DNA from: Cyclobacteriaceae bacterium
Lineage (GTDB): Bacteria > Bacteroidota > Bacteroidia > Cytophagales > Cyclobacteriaceae
NCBI GenBank assembly: GCA_020436125.1
Contig: JAGQYK010000021.1
Location: 1-48,937, forward strand
Length of the DNA stretch: 48,937 nt
Direction: 5' to 3'
Below, in pieces: positions 37,187 to 45,605 of this stretch. Positions within the stretch are counted from its first letter, which is position 1. Every line of letters starts with the position of its first letter. The notes below the pieces were generated by a model that ran no database searches, was not told where the DNA came from, and saw only the letters and a list, made by a program, of their open reading frames with translations. The translations under genes were made by a program, and so were the position numbers.

Positions 37187-38406
37187 TGAGGATATTTTCG
37201 TTTTATACAAAATTGTCATTTGCTACACGCATTTTATTATGGATGCTGATAGGCTCTATCATAGGTTTGGTTGTTGGCGAGCCTGCAGTGATCGTAAAAC
37301 CTATAGGTGATATATTTTTGCAATTACTCATCATGGCTGCCATTCCATTGGTTTTTTTCAACCTGTTATCCGGAATTTCATCGTTGGCTTCTTCTAAAGA
37401 ATTAGGAAGAGTTGGTGGGCGTATTATAGTTTATTACATCTTCACGACAATTGTTGCTATCACGCTTGGGCTTACCATTATGAACTTAATCGGAGCGGGT
37501 AATGGTATGATCTTGAAAGAAGAGGTGTCTGGTGATTTTGGAGAGATGCCAAGCCTGGCTGATTTTATGATAAACCTCGTGCCTACTAATGTCTTTAAAT
37601 CGTTTGCAGAGGGTAACCTCATTCAGATTGTAGTTTTTGCATTACTGCTAGGGGTGGTGGTATTTCAATTACCTATAGAAAAAAAGAAAACCTTTCAGGA
37701 TTTTTTTGAGAATGCTGCGTTGCTTATGCGCAAGCTGGTAGAGTTTGTTTTGAAAGCTTCTCCCCTTGGACTTGGTGCGCTAATGGCAGCTACATTTGGA
37801 GAATTTGGAAGTAAAATCATTGGACCGTTATCACTATTTATTGGTGGTGTATATGCAGCTCAAATTTTGATGGTAGTACTGTATATGGGAATTCTGTGGT
37901 TTGTTGCGAGAATTTCACCGCTATGGTTTCTTAACAGGACATCTGAATTATATGCTACTACGGTAGCGACTTGCAGCAGTTTGGCAAGTCTTGCGGTATC
38001 ATTGGATATAGCAGAGAATAGACTAAAACTGCCCAAAAGTATTTTTTCGTTTACACTACCAGTAGGAGCACAGTTCAATAAAGATGGAACTTCCATTATG
38101 CTATCCGGAGTGTTGATCTTTACGGCCCAGGCAGCAGGGATTGATTTGACGATCCCTCAAATGATACAGGTTGTGGTCGTTGGCTTATTTCTTGTTGAAG
38201 GATCCGGTGGCGTACCTGGCGGGGCCTTGGTGGTGGCTATGTTGTATGCAAAAGCTTTTAATCTCCCTCTGGAAATCGTTGCGATTGTTGGAGGTATATA
38301 TCGCCTTATCGATATGGGGAATACTACCGTTAATTGTATGGGAGACATGGTAGCAACTTGTGTGATATCAAAGGCGGAAAAGAATTGGTCTCCTGACATT
38401 AAATAA
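37186..38406 (+). CDS. Glutamate-transporter-family symporter with altered substrate residues
   Basis: A 406-residue member of the dicarboxylate/amino acid:cation symporter family (GltPh/EAAT fold). It has the helices and both hairpins: HP1 near residue 262 (ATCSSLASLAVSL), the TM7 motif as NKDGT (298-302) and TM8 as IYRLIDMGNTTVNCMGD (371-387). Compared with GltPh, Asp394, Thr398, Asn401 and Asp405 are kept (Asp376, Thr380, Asn383, Asp387). Arg397 is Asn379, Asp390 is Tyr372 and Met311 of NMDGT is Lys299. Arg397 holds the side-chain carboxylate of aspartate, so an acidic substrate is unlikely. It is between an aminotransferase and an S41-like protein in one operon. Confidence 0.9.
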   Translation: MRIFSFYTKLSFATRILLWMLIGSIIGLVVGEPAVIVKPIGDIFLQLLIMAAIPLVFFNLLSGISSLASSKELGRVGGRIIVYYIFTTIVAITLGLTIMNLIGAGNGMILKEEVSGDFGEMPSLADFMINLVPTNVFKSFAEGNLIQIVVFALLLGVVVFQLPIEKKKTFQDFFENAALLMRKLVEFVLKASPLGLGALMAATFGEFGSKIIGPLSLFIGGVYAAQILMVVLYMGILWFVARISPLWFLNRTSELYATTVATCSSLASLAVSLDIAENRLKLPKSIFSFTLPVGAQFNKDGTSIMLSGVLIFTAQAAGIDLTIPQMIQVVVVGLFLVEGSGGVPGGALVVAMLYAKAFNLPLEIVAIVGGIYRLIDMGNTTVNCMGDMVATCVISKAEKNWSPDIK

Positions 38407-38417
38407 ATGCATATAGA

Positions 38418-40016
38418 ATGAAAAAGTTATTAATTATCATGTTCTTCTCAGTGCCTACTGTGTTGGTGGAGGCACAAAATGCTGGCACCCGGGAAGATAG
38501 GGAAGCATTGTTTAATTACATCTACGAGAAAACGCTGGACAGGGAGGCGTTTTCTGATCTAAAGGAACAGCACTATGGAATAGATGTAAGAGAGGAAATG
38601 TTGAAGGTAAAAGACGAGGTGGTCAATGCATCAACTGATCTGGAACTCTATTATGCATTGGTAAAATTGAGTGCGGCACGAAGAGATAGTCATCTTGATG
38701 TTAGTCCAATCGAAGGAGGGCTTGTCTTGCCAGAGATTCAACGTGGAACGGTACCAATTCGGTTTCATCCCGACTATACCGATAAGAACAATGTATTCTT
38801 CTTTGTTGCTGATCTTGCAAAGGATCGATCGGTTTACGATGGCAAAGCACCATCCATCGGAGATGAATTAATCCAAGTTAATGGTGAGCCTGCAGATTAT
38901 TATATTAACAGAGCTTCAGAATATATCAGTTGTTCTACAAGAGAGAATTTTTTAAGGAGAATGGCTTTTGGTTTGAGTGAAAAGAATCGTGATCTTCCAC
39001 CTTCTTTTTATAAGGAAAACCTAACACTAACATTGAAACCAAAGAAAGGAAAGGAGTACACAATTACTCTCCCTTACCTTAATGATGTTGTATGGCAGTA
39101 TGGAAGGATGATGAAAGATTATGTTGGGTACGAATTGGTAAGTGAGATCAAAAGAGAAAGTTTTGAAGTCTATAAACCTACTGATCCAAATAATAAAACG
39201 ATTTTATTGTGGTGGTATGGGTTTAGGGGTGATCTGCAGGATGCGAGTGATGAATTGGTGGACTGGGCAGAGAAAAATAATATGTTGGATTATGATTTGA
39301 TAATTGATGCCATTGATAGCAGAGGAGGAAGTCAGGGGGCATATGCATTAGCACGACTTACTTCAAAACCATTTAAAACTACGGGTGGAAACATTAAACT
39401 AAGTGACATTACAGATGATTTTATTGCAGGGTATACGCGGAGATATGTAGCTCGTCAGGCTGCAATGGATGGAGACGGACGCGAATCTGAAGATGATGGA
39501 ACCTGGGTAATGGATTGGTTACATGGCCCAGTATTAAAAGGTATAGCTGCTGGGCAGGAATACAGTAATAACGTTCCTTTCAAGTGTGCGCATTTGCCCC
39601 ATTATTCAGATTGGGTAATGCAACCTGCTGAAAAGCATTTTACAGGTAATATGGTGATTATGTTAGGGCCATGGGGTGGGTCGCATCTTAGCCAGTTTGC
39701 AGCAATGATAATTGACAACAATCTTGGGCATAGTATAGGAATGCCGGATGGTGGATACAGCAATACATGGGAATGGGAAGAGGATTTAATTTTTCCGATC
39801 AGTAAGAAGCCCGTGGTGGAGTTTATGTGGAATATTGGACATACGATTTCTCCCTCAGGTCAAATTGTTGAGGGGAACCCCTCTCAGGTAGCGGAATATA
39901 TCCCGGTATCGCGTGACAATTATTTAAACTATAAGCCTATGCTTGTGAATAAAGCACAAGAATGGCTGAGAAATGAAAAAGCACTGACAGCTGTTAAAAT
40001 TAATGAAAAACGTTAG
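38418..40016 (+). CDS. Exported S41-like (C-terminal processing peptidase-like) protein
   Basis: A 532-residue protein with a signal peptide (about 1-20, VLVEAQ). A PDZ-like segment is at about 140-175 (SIGDELIQVNGEPADYY). The peptidase core shows LIIDAIDSRGGSQGAYALAR (about 294-313), equivalent to the S41 D-x-R-x-N-G-G region, and VIMLGPWGGSHLSQFA, which matches the nucleophile strand with Ser422 as the candidate. The usual S41 T-x-S-S-A-E string is not conserved, and the insertion after SRGG is unusually long, so activity is uncertain. It is 11 bases after the transporter and overlaps the next gene by 14 bases. An exported protease would suit the peptide-use model. Confidence 0.75.
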   Translation: MKKLLIIMFFSVPTVLVEAQNAGTREDREALFNYIYEKTLDREAFSDLKEQHYGIDVREEMLKVKDEVVNASTDLELYYALVKLSAARRDSHLDVSPIEGGLVLPEIQRGTVPIRFHPDYTDKNNVFFFVADLAKDRSVYDGKAPSIGDELIQVNGEPADYYINRASEYISCSTRENFLRRMAFGLSEKNRDLPPSFYKENLTLTLKPKKGKEYTITLPYLNDVVWQYGRMMKDYVGYELVSEIKRESFEVYKPTDPNNKTILLWWYGFRGDLQDASDELVDWAEKNNMLDYDLIIDAIDSRGGSQGAYALARLTSKPFKTTGGNIKLSDITDDFIAGYTRRYVARQAAMDGDGRESEDDGTWVMDWLHGPVLKGIAAGQEYSNNVPFKCAHLPHYSDWVMQPAEKHFTGNMVIMLGPWGGSHLSQFAAMIIDNNLGHSIGMPDGGYSNTWEWEEDLIFPISKKPVVEFMWNIGHTISPSGQIVEGNPSQVAEYIPVSRDNYLNYKPMLVNKAQEWLRNEKALTAVKINEKR

Positions 40017-42888
40017 TATATATTTCTTTGCATTAGCCTGCCTTCTGCAGCTTGAATTGTTTGCTCAAGGAGAAAAGCCTTTTCAATATCGAAATATCGG
40101 CCCTTCTCGCGGGGGCCGGGTGACTGCCGTAAAGGGAGTAGCATCAGCTCCGAATGTATTTTATATGGGAGCGACAGGAGGCGGACTGTGGAAATCTACT
40201 GACTATGGTATTCATTGGAACAATATATCTGATGGATATTTTGCAACCCCATCTATAGGGGCAATTGCAATTGATCAAAACAACCCGGAAGTAATTTATG
40301 TGGGTACAGGGTCAGATGCCATAAGGAGCAATGTGATTGTTGGTCGAGGTATGTACAAATCTATTGATGCCGGGAAAACGTGGAAGCATATAGGGTTAAT
40401 GGAGGTAGGCCAAATAGGGGCAGTTGAAATTCATCCACAAAACAATAAGTTGGTATATGTGGCTGCGGTGGGTCAACCATTTAGAAAATCAGAAGCAAGA
40501 GGCGTTTATCGTACAAAAGATGGGGGAGAAACATGGGACAAAATTCTCTATTTGTCAGACAGCGTAGGTGCGGTCGATTTGGAATTTTCTCCTGATAATC
40601 CAAATATAATTTATGCAGCCATGTGGCGTGGTGAACGGAAACCATGGACAATTATTAGTGGGGATCAAACCAGTGGTGTGTTTAAGTCGATTGATGGCGG
40701 AGATACATGGAGGAAAATCACGAAAGGGTTGCCAGAGGGGTTAATAGGGAAAATTGATTTTGCTGTTAGTAAAGCAAAACCCAACCGGGTTTGGGCGCAG
40801 GTGCAGGCTCCTTATGGTCAGGAAGGTTTGTATCGATCTGATGACTATGCGGAAAGCTGGACAAAAGTGGAGATGCCTGAGCATGTTCACAAATCAATAA
40901 TGTATCGCCCGTTTTACTTTACAAATTTAGATGTAAACCCTCAAAATGCTGATAATTTATGGGCAGGTACCAAGCAGGTGTGGACTTCATATGATGGTGG
41001 GAAAAGCTGGAAAGAGATTGTTCCCCCTCATGCGGATCATCATGATCTTTGGATAAATCCTATTGATACTACCGTAATGATTGCTGGAAATGATGGAGGA
41101 GCAGGAGTATCAAGAGATGGTGGTACCAATTGGACACATGAGTTTAACCAGCCAACCGCTGAGTTATACACTGCTGATGTTGATGATCGATATCCCTACT
41201 ATTTGTATTCAGGGCAACAGGATAATTCTACCATTGCAGTGCCTAGTAGAAAGCCCTATCTGGATGTATTAGGGAGTAATGATAATCATGGCCTCAATGA
41301 TATGATGTATTGGGAGAATGTAGGTGGCTGCGAAACCGGGCCTGTTATTCCTAAACCAGGTGATCCAAATATTGTCTATTCAAATTGCAAGGGACAGTTT
41401 ACCGTTTTCAACCGAATCACAGGTAGGGAGCAAGCTTATTATATTGGTGCTGAAAGTTTGTATGGGAATCATCCTTTGGATATCACCTATCGATTCCAGC
41501 GTGTTACTCCTATGGAGGTCTCTCCCCATGATCCCAATACAGTTTATTATGGTTCGCAATTTCTGCATAAGACCTCAAATGGTGGTAAAAATTGGGAGAC
41601 CATCTCCCCAGACTTGACGGCTAACCTGAAGGAAGGGCAAATCAGAAGTGGTGGGCCAATCGATGAAGATATTTCAGGAGAGGAGTATTATTCTGTGTTG
41701 TATGCGATTCAAGAATCTCCGGTACAGGAAGGAGTTATTTGGACGGGCTCAAACGATGGGTTGGTACAGGTTACCAGAGATGGCGGCAAGACATGGACTG
41801 ATGTTACGCCAAAGGGTTTGCTAGGCGGAGGACGTGTTTCCAATATTGATGCCTCTCCCCATAAGGCTGGTAAAGCCTACGTGGCCATTTATCGCGATTA
41901 CCTGGGAGATGAAAAGCCTTATTTCTATAGGACAAATGATTTTGGACGTACCTGGATTTCGATATCAGAGGGATTACCTCATGATCATGTAGCCCGTGTT
42001 GTCCGGGAGAGCCCAGATAAGGAAGGACTTCTATTTGCAGGAACCGAGTTTGGGATCTTTGTTTCATTTGATGATGGTGAAAATTGGTCTTCGTTTCAAA
42101 AGAACTTACCTATAGTACCCGTAGCAGATATTTGCTTTGTAAGAAATGATTTGGCAATAGCCACGTTAGGTAGGTCATTTTGGATATTGGATGATATTTC
42201 CGCATTGACACACTGGGAGATTGGGGAAGAAAAGAGATTCAAACTTTTCAAGCCAAGGGACTTTAGTGATGACCTCTCGAGAATTTATTTCCGTTTGCCT
42301 TCACAGGTAACAGACTCACTGGTTTCTTTTGAGTTTTGGAGAGGAGACCAGTTAATTCATGCTAAGAAAGAAAGTTTGAAAGAATTACCCCCTGATGAGT
42401 GGGGCGTTAGGATGACCCGATGGGACATGCGGTATTACTTAAAGAATGGTAAAAATGACTTTCAGGGTCCAGCAGTAGCACCTGGTCAATACAGCGTTAA
42501 AATTACGTATGGAAGTAATACTGACATGCAAACCTTTAACTATCAATTAAATCCTGAGCTTGCCCAATTTGGAGTGTCCTTAGCAGATCTTGTGGAACAA
42601 GAAAAGTTAGCTTATGCTACGGCAACGCTTTTGATGGAGGTGAAAAAGAATATCCGTGAACTTGAAGCGGCTATTACATCCGAAAAGAATAAAAAGAAGA
42701 AGCAAAAGCTTATGGATCGGCTAAGTGCACTTAAAAAAGGTCCTCATCGATATGACAACCCCAGACTTCAGGAGCATGTTGACTATTTATTGGATATGTT
42801 AACGATTAGCCCTCAAAGGCCCGGAGCAGATGCGTATGTGCGACTAGAGCAATTAAAGCGTATGTATGCAGATTTTAAGAATAATTAA
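40003..42888 (+). CDS. Second large exported Asp-box propeller protein
   Basis: A 961-residue protein, paralogue of the one at 15366: both start after the signal with F/W-R-x-I-G-P-x-R-G-G-R, then YMG-x-T-G-G-G-W/L-W-K. At least eleven Asp-box repeats follow, such as KSIDAGKTWK, RTKDGGETWD, TSYDGGKSWK and VTRDGGKTWTD. A helical C-terminal region, lysine rich, covers about residues 855-961. The signal peptide is at residues 1-21. It overlaps the S41-like gene by 14 bases, so it is the last member of the SusCD operon. No T9SS tail is seen. Its function is unknown; a role in binding or processing the imported material is a guess from position. Confidence 0.85.
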   Translation: MKNVSIYFFALACLLQLELFAQGEKPFQYRNIGPSRGGRVTAVKGVASAPNVFYMGATGGGLWKSTDYGIHWNNISDGYFATPSIGAIAIDQNNPEVIYVGTGSDAIRSNVIVGRGMYKSIDAGKTWKHIGLMEVGQIGAVEIHPQNNKLVYVAAVGQPFRKSEARGVYRTKDGGETWDKILYLSDSVGAVDLEFSPDNPNIIYAAMWRGERKPWTIISGDQTSGVFKSIDGGDTWRKITKGLPEGLIGKIDFAVSKAKPNRVWAQVQAPYGQEGLYRSDDYAESWTKVEMPEHVHKSIMYRPFYFTNLDVNPQNADNLWAGTKQVWTSYDGGKSWKEIVPPHADHHDLWINPIDTTVMIAGNDGGAGVSRDGGTNWTHEFNQPTAELYTADVDDRYPYYLYSGQQDNSTIAVPSRKPYLDVLGSNDNHGLNDMMYWENVGGCETGPVIPKPGDPNIVYSNCKGQFTVFNRITGREQAYYIGAESLYGNHPLDITYRFQRVTPMEVSPHDPNTVYYGSQFLHKTSNGGKNWETISPDLTANLKEGQIRSGGPIDEDISGEEYYSVLYAIQESPVQEGVIWTGSNDGLVQVTRDGGKTWTDVTPKGLLGGGRVSNIDASPHKAGKAYVAIYRDYLGDEKPYFYRTNDFGRTWISISEGLPHDHVARVVRESPDKEGLLFAGTEFGIFVSFDDGENWSSFQKNLPIVPVADICFVRNDLAIATLGRSFWILDDISALTHWEIGEEKRFKLFKPRDFSDDLSRIYFRLPSQVTDSLVSFEFWRGDQLIHAKKESLKELPPDEWGVRMTRWDMRYYLKNGKNDFQGPAVAPGQYSVKITYGSNTDMQTFNYQLNPELAQFGVSLADLVEQEKLAYATATLLMEVKKNIRELEAAITSEKNKKKKQKLMDRLSALKKGPHRYDNPRLQEHVDYLLDMLTISPQRPGADAYVRLEQLKRMYADFKNN

Positions 42889-42894
42889 TTTCTG

Positions 42895-44097
42895 TTACTT
42901 ACTACCTTGCTGAAAAAATTGTAGAATTCTTTCTACTATAATTTCCTCTTCTGGAGATCTTAAAAAATAGGTGTCAATAAGGCGCCATTCCAGGTTGTTG
43001 TAATAGTTATAGTAATGGATATTTCGAAGGAAAACAGGCGGGTTATCTTTTTGCATCCAATGGTCAAGGTCTTCAGCAGAAATACCTAACTCCTGTTTGT
43101 CCCACTCCAATTTCACCCTGGGTACTTTGGGCATCATGTTGTGTTCAAAGTGGTTGCCATCATTGGGAATGATTGTAGCGATAACACCAGAGATGCCAGA
43201 TAGCTGATCTAACAAGTATTCAGCCATTCGGTACTGATGCTCGTATTTTTGATCACCCTCTTTTATGAATATATCCAATGCTACCATAAAGCCTATTAAT
43301 TGTTCTTTGCTGATTTTGTGACCCCTGCTCCATCCATAATTTGGGAAAGTATGGGCACGAATGGCTTTTATGATTGAAACCCCTTTACCTTTTCCCAAGA
43401 GCATTCCGGTGTTGTTAGGTGCCTGGATGGCTTTTCCGCCACTAAAGCAAACAATGTCAGCTCCCAAATCAAGGAATTTTTGAAGGTTACTTACGGGAGG
43501 AAGTTCAGAAGCAGCATCGACCACGACAGGTAGTTGATATTTTTTTCCTATTTCCACAATATCTTCAAATGGAATTATTCCTCTTGGAACGTTATTGTAT
43601 GAAAAAGTATATGCAAGGCAGCATGTTTTCTCCGTGATGGCTGCTTCCAGTTCCTTTTTAAAGGAGCGCAGTGTTCCAGCAATTCCATACTCGACAGTTT
43701 TGGCACCGGCAGCACTCCATTGTGGTGTGTAGTTGATGTTGTGCCCTCTTGGAAGAAGAACTTCATTTCTCATTGTATTTGTTTGAGGAATGGAATTCCA
43801 CTTTCCAAAGTCATTCATTGCCATGCATCCGGCTACAGCCATTTCAATGGAGGCACCAGCTCCAATCGTTACATGAGCTTCATCTGCTTTACATAGTTTG
43901 GCCACTTTAACATCAACTTTAGCTTGAAGTTCATGCATATCTACGAAAGTCTTGGCGACTTCATTCATTGCACTTAATACACGGTCATCCAACCAGTTGC
44001 CGCCAATATTAGTAGACCAGTTGCGAGCGTTGATCCATGAACGAACACCTAGCTCGCGAAGTGTTTGACTTGTGTATGGGTAGATTTTCATTGTCAA
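42895..44097 (-). CDS. SelA-like PLP-dependent enzyme
   Basis: A 400-residue fold-type I PLP enzyme of the SelA-like group, which covers selenocysteine synthase and relatives such as D-glucosaminate-6-phosphate ammonia-lyase. Features seen are NWSTNIGGNWLDD, the VTIGAGASIEMAVAGC stretch, DAASELPPVSNL with Asp194, and the PLP lysine in CFSGGKAIQAPNNTG (Lys222). It lacks any sign of a tRNA-binding N-terminal domain, and no selD or selB is in view, so selenium use is not likely. Related enzymes remove ammonia from, or cleave, beta-hydroxy or amino sugar acids. An amidohydrolase is encoded divergently 163 bases away, as often for this group. Confidence 0.8.
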   Translation of the reverse strand: MTMKIYPYTSQTLRELGVRSWINARNWSTNIGGNWLDDRVLSAMNEVAKTFVDMHELQAKVDVKVAKLCKADEAHVTIGAGASIEMAVAGCMAMNDFGKWNSIPQTNTMRNEVLLPRGHNINYTPQWSAAGAKTVEYGIAGTLRSFKKELEAAITEKTCCLAYTFSYNNVPRGIIPFEDIVEIGKKYQLPVVVDAASELPPVSNLQKFLDLGADIVCFSGGKAIQAPNNTGMLLGKGKGVSIIKAIRAHTFPNYGWSRGHKISKEQLIGFMVALDIFIKEGDQKYEHQYRMAEYLLDQLSGISGVIATIIPNDGNHFEHNMMPKVPRVKLEWDKQELGISAEDLDHWMQKDNPPVFLRNIHYYNYYNNLEWRLIDTYFLRSPEEEIIVERILQFFQQGSK

Positions 44098-44166
44098 TAT
44101 CTTTCTTCAATCTAAGTGAGTAACCGGAAGTATAACAGAGATATTGTGCTTATTTTAATTCTATAA

Positions 44167-44183
44167 GAAATTTTCGGAAAATT
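44167..44183. promoter_or_regulatory. Inverted repeat AGAAATTTTCnGAAAAnTT, copy 2
   Basis: The sequence AATTTTC-G-GAAAATT (44169-44183) is a perfect inverted repeat except for its central base, in the gap between the divergent SelA-like and amidohydrolase genes. It matches the copy at 28736-28754 over 17 of its bases. It could be the operator of a shared regulator for the two divergent promoters. Confidence 0.45.
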
Positions 44184-44260
44184 GGACAACAGCTAAGGCT
44201 TAGTTGAGAGGACAAATTCATTATCTTTAGCTGATAATCCAATATTTTTTTTATGCTCAT

Positions 44261-45568
44261 ATGAAGAACACATCCCTATTTTTTATTCCATTGTTTTTGA
44301 TGTTGGTTTCGTTTAACACAGAACCCTTGAATCAAAAGAATGCCAATGCCGTGGTGGTCATCAAAGCGGATCGATTGATTACAGGAGATGGTAAGGAAGT
44401 GCTGAGTCCGGTAGTAGTAATTACGAATGATCGAATTACAGCAGTTGGCCCGAGTTCTTCCATCAAGATTCCCAAGGGCGCAAAAGTAATTGACTTGAAA
44501 GGTCAAACCCTGATGCCTGGTTTTATGGACGCGCATACCCACTTGGCTTCTATTGATGATGATGGTGGAGATCTCGCTGCCCTAAAAGAAACTCCAGCGC
44601 ACGGGGCGATTTATGGCACTATCAACGCGAAGAAAACGTTGGAGGCTGGCTTCACTACAGTGCGTGAGGCAGGTTCACTTGACTACGTAGATGTGGCGGT
44701 GCGCGATGCAGTGAACAGAGGTTTGATCCCAGGTCCACGCATCCACGCTTCGGGGCCGTCCTTGAGCACTACAGGAGGTCATGCTGATGTGAACGGCTGG
44801 AGCCCTTTCCTTGACTTACCGGGCACTGGAGCGATCGTAGACGGTGTGGATGAGGTGCGCAAGCAAGTGAGGCGCAACGTCAAGTATGGATCGGATCATA
44901 TTAAGATCGTTGCAACAGGAGGAATACTATCTGTGGGTGATGCAGTGGGTGCCCCGCAGATGACGGATGAGGAATTGGCAGCAGCTGTAGGCGAAGCAAA
45001 GCGCCTGGGTAGAAAAGTGATGGCGCATGCCCATGCTGGAGAAGGTCTGTTGGCTGCAGTAAAAGCAGGCGTTTCTTCTATTGAGCACGGCAGCCTTGTA
45101 GATGATGAAGCCATTGCAGAAATGAAGAAGAGAGGGACCTATCTGGTGCCTACTTTAATTATTCTTGAGGAAATAGAACGCGATGGAGAAAAGAAGGGAG
45201 TACCCGCTTATGCCATGGTGAAAGCGAAAGCCATCGCAGCGGAAAGGCGTGTTCGTTTAAGAGCAGCTTATGAAGCGGGAGTGCTTTTTGCCTTAGGGAC
45301 AGATGCAACCAGCGATATCCATGGACGAAATGGAGAGGAATTCCGTTATATGGTGGAGATTCTTGGCGCTACGCCTATGGATGCCATTACCATTGGCACC
45401 TTAAGTACTGCTAAGCTACTTGGTGTGGATAAAGATTTGGGCACTGTTGAAGTGGGGAAGTTAGCCGATTTGGTGGCGGTGAAGGGAAATCCACTTTCCA
45501 ATATCAGCATCCTAGCGCATGTAGACTTTGTGATGAAGGGTGGGGTAGTGGTAAAGTTGAAGGACTAA
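44261..45568 (+). CDS. Exported amidohydrolase (imidazolonepropionase/prolidase-like)
   Basis: A 435-residue metal-dependent hydrolase with a signal peptide (about 1-20). The metal site is complete: DAHTHLAS (His92, His94), a carboxylated Lys region in DHIKIVATGG, AHAHAGEGL, SIEHGSLV and the late Asp in ALGTDATSD. This arrangement resembles the exported Xaa-Pro dipeptidase and imidazolonepropionase-like amidohydrolases. The centre of the gene is strongly GC-rich, above 60% in two of the sequence lines counted, compared with about 35-42% in neighbouring genes, so it may be a recent arrival or under different codon pressure. It is divergent from the SelA-like gene and convergent with the M28 gene. 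Confidence 0.88.
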   Translation: MKNTSLFFIPLFLMLVSFNTEPLNQKNANAVVVIKADRLITGDGKEVLSPVVVITNDRITAVGPSSSIKIPKGAKVIDLKGQTLMPGFMDAHTHLASIDDDGGDLAALKETPAHGAIYGTINAKKTLEAGFTTVREAGSLDYVDVAVRDAVNRGLIPGPRIHASGPSLSTTGGHADVNGWSPFLDLPGTGAIVDGVDEVRKQVRRNVKYGSDHIKIVATGGILSVGDAVGAPQMTDEELAAAVGEAKRLGRKVMAHAHAGEGLLAAVKAGVSSIEHGSLVDDEAIAEMKKRGTYLVPTLIILEEIERDGEKKGVPAYAMVKAKAIAAERRVRLRAAYEAGVLFALGTDATSDIHGRNGEEFRYMVEILGATPMDAITIGTLSTAKLLGVDKDLGTVEVGKLADLVAVKGNPLSNISILAHVDFVMKGGVVVKLKD

Positions 45569-45605
45569 GATTTATTTTGGGTAGTTAGACTAATACGGCT
45601 GTGTG

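Noticed and set aside
42895-44097. SelA-like gene as a sign of selenocysteine use
   Set aside because: No selD, selB or tRNA-Sec is in the window and the protein lacks the N-terminal tRNA-binding part of true SelA; other SelA-like enzymes fit better.
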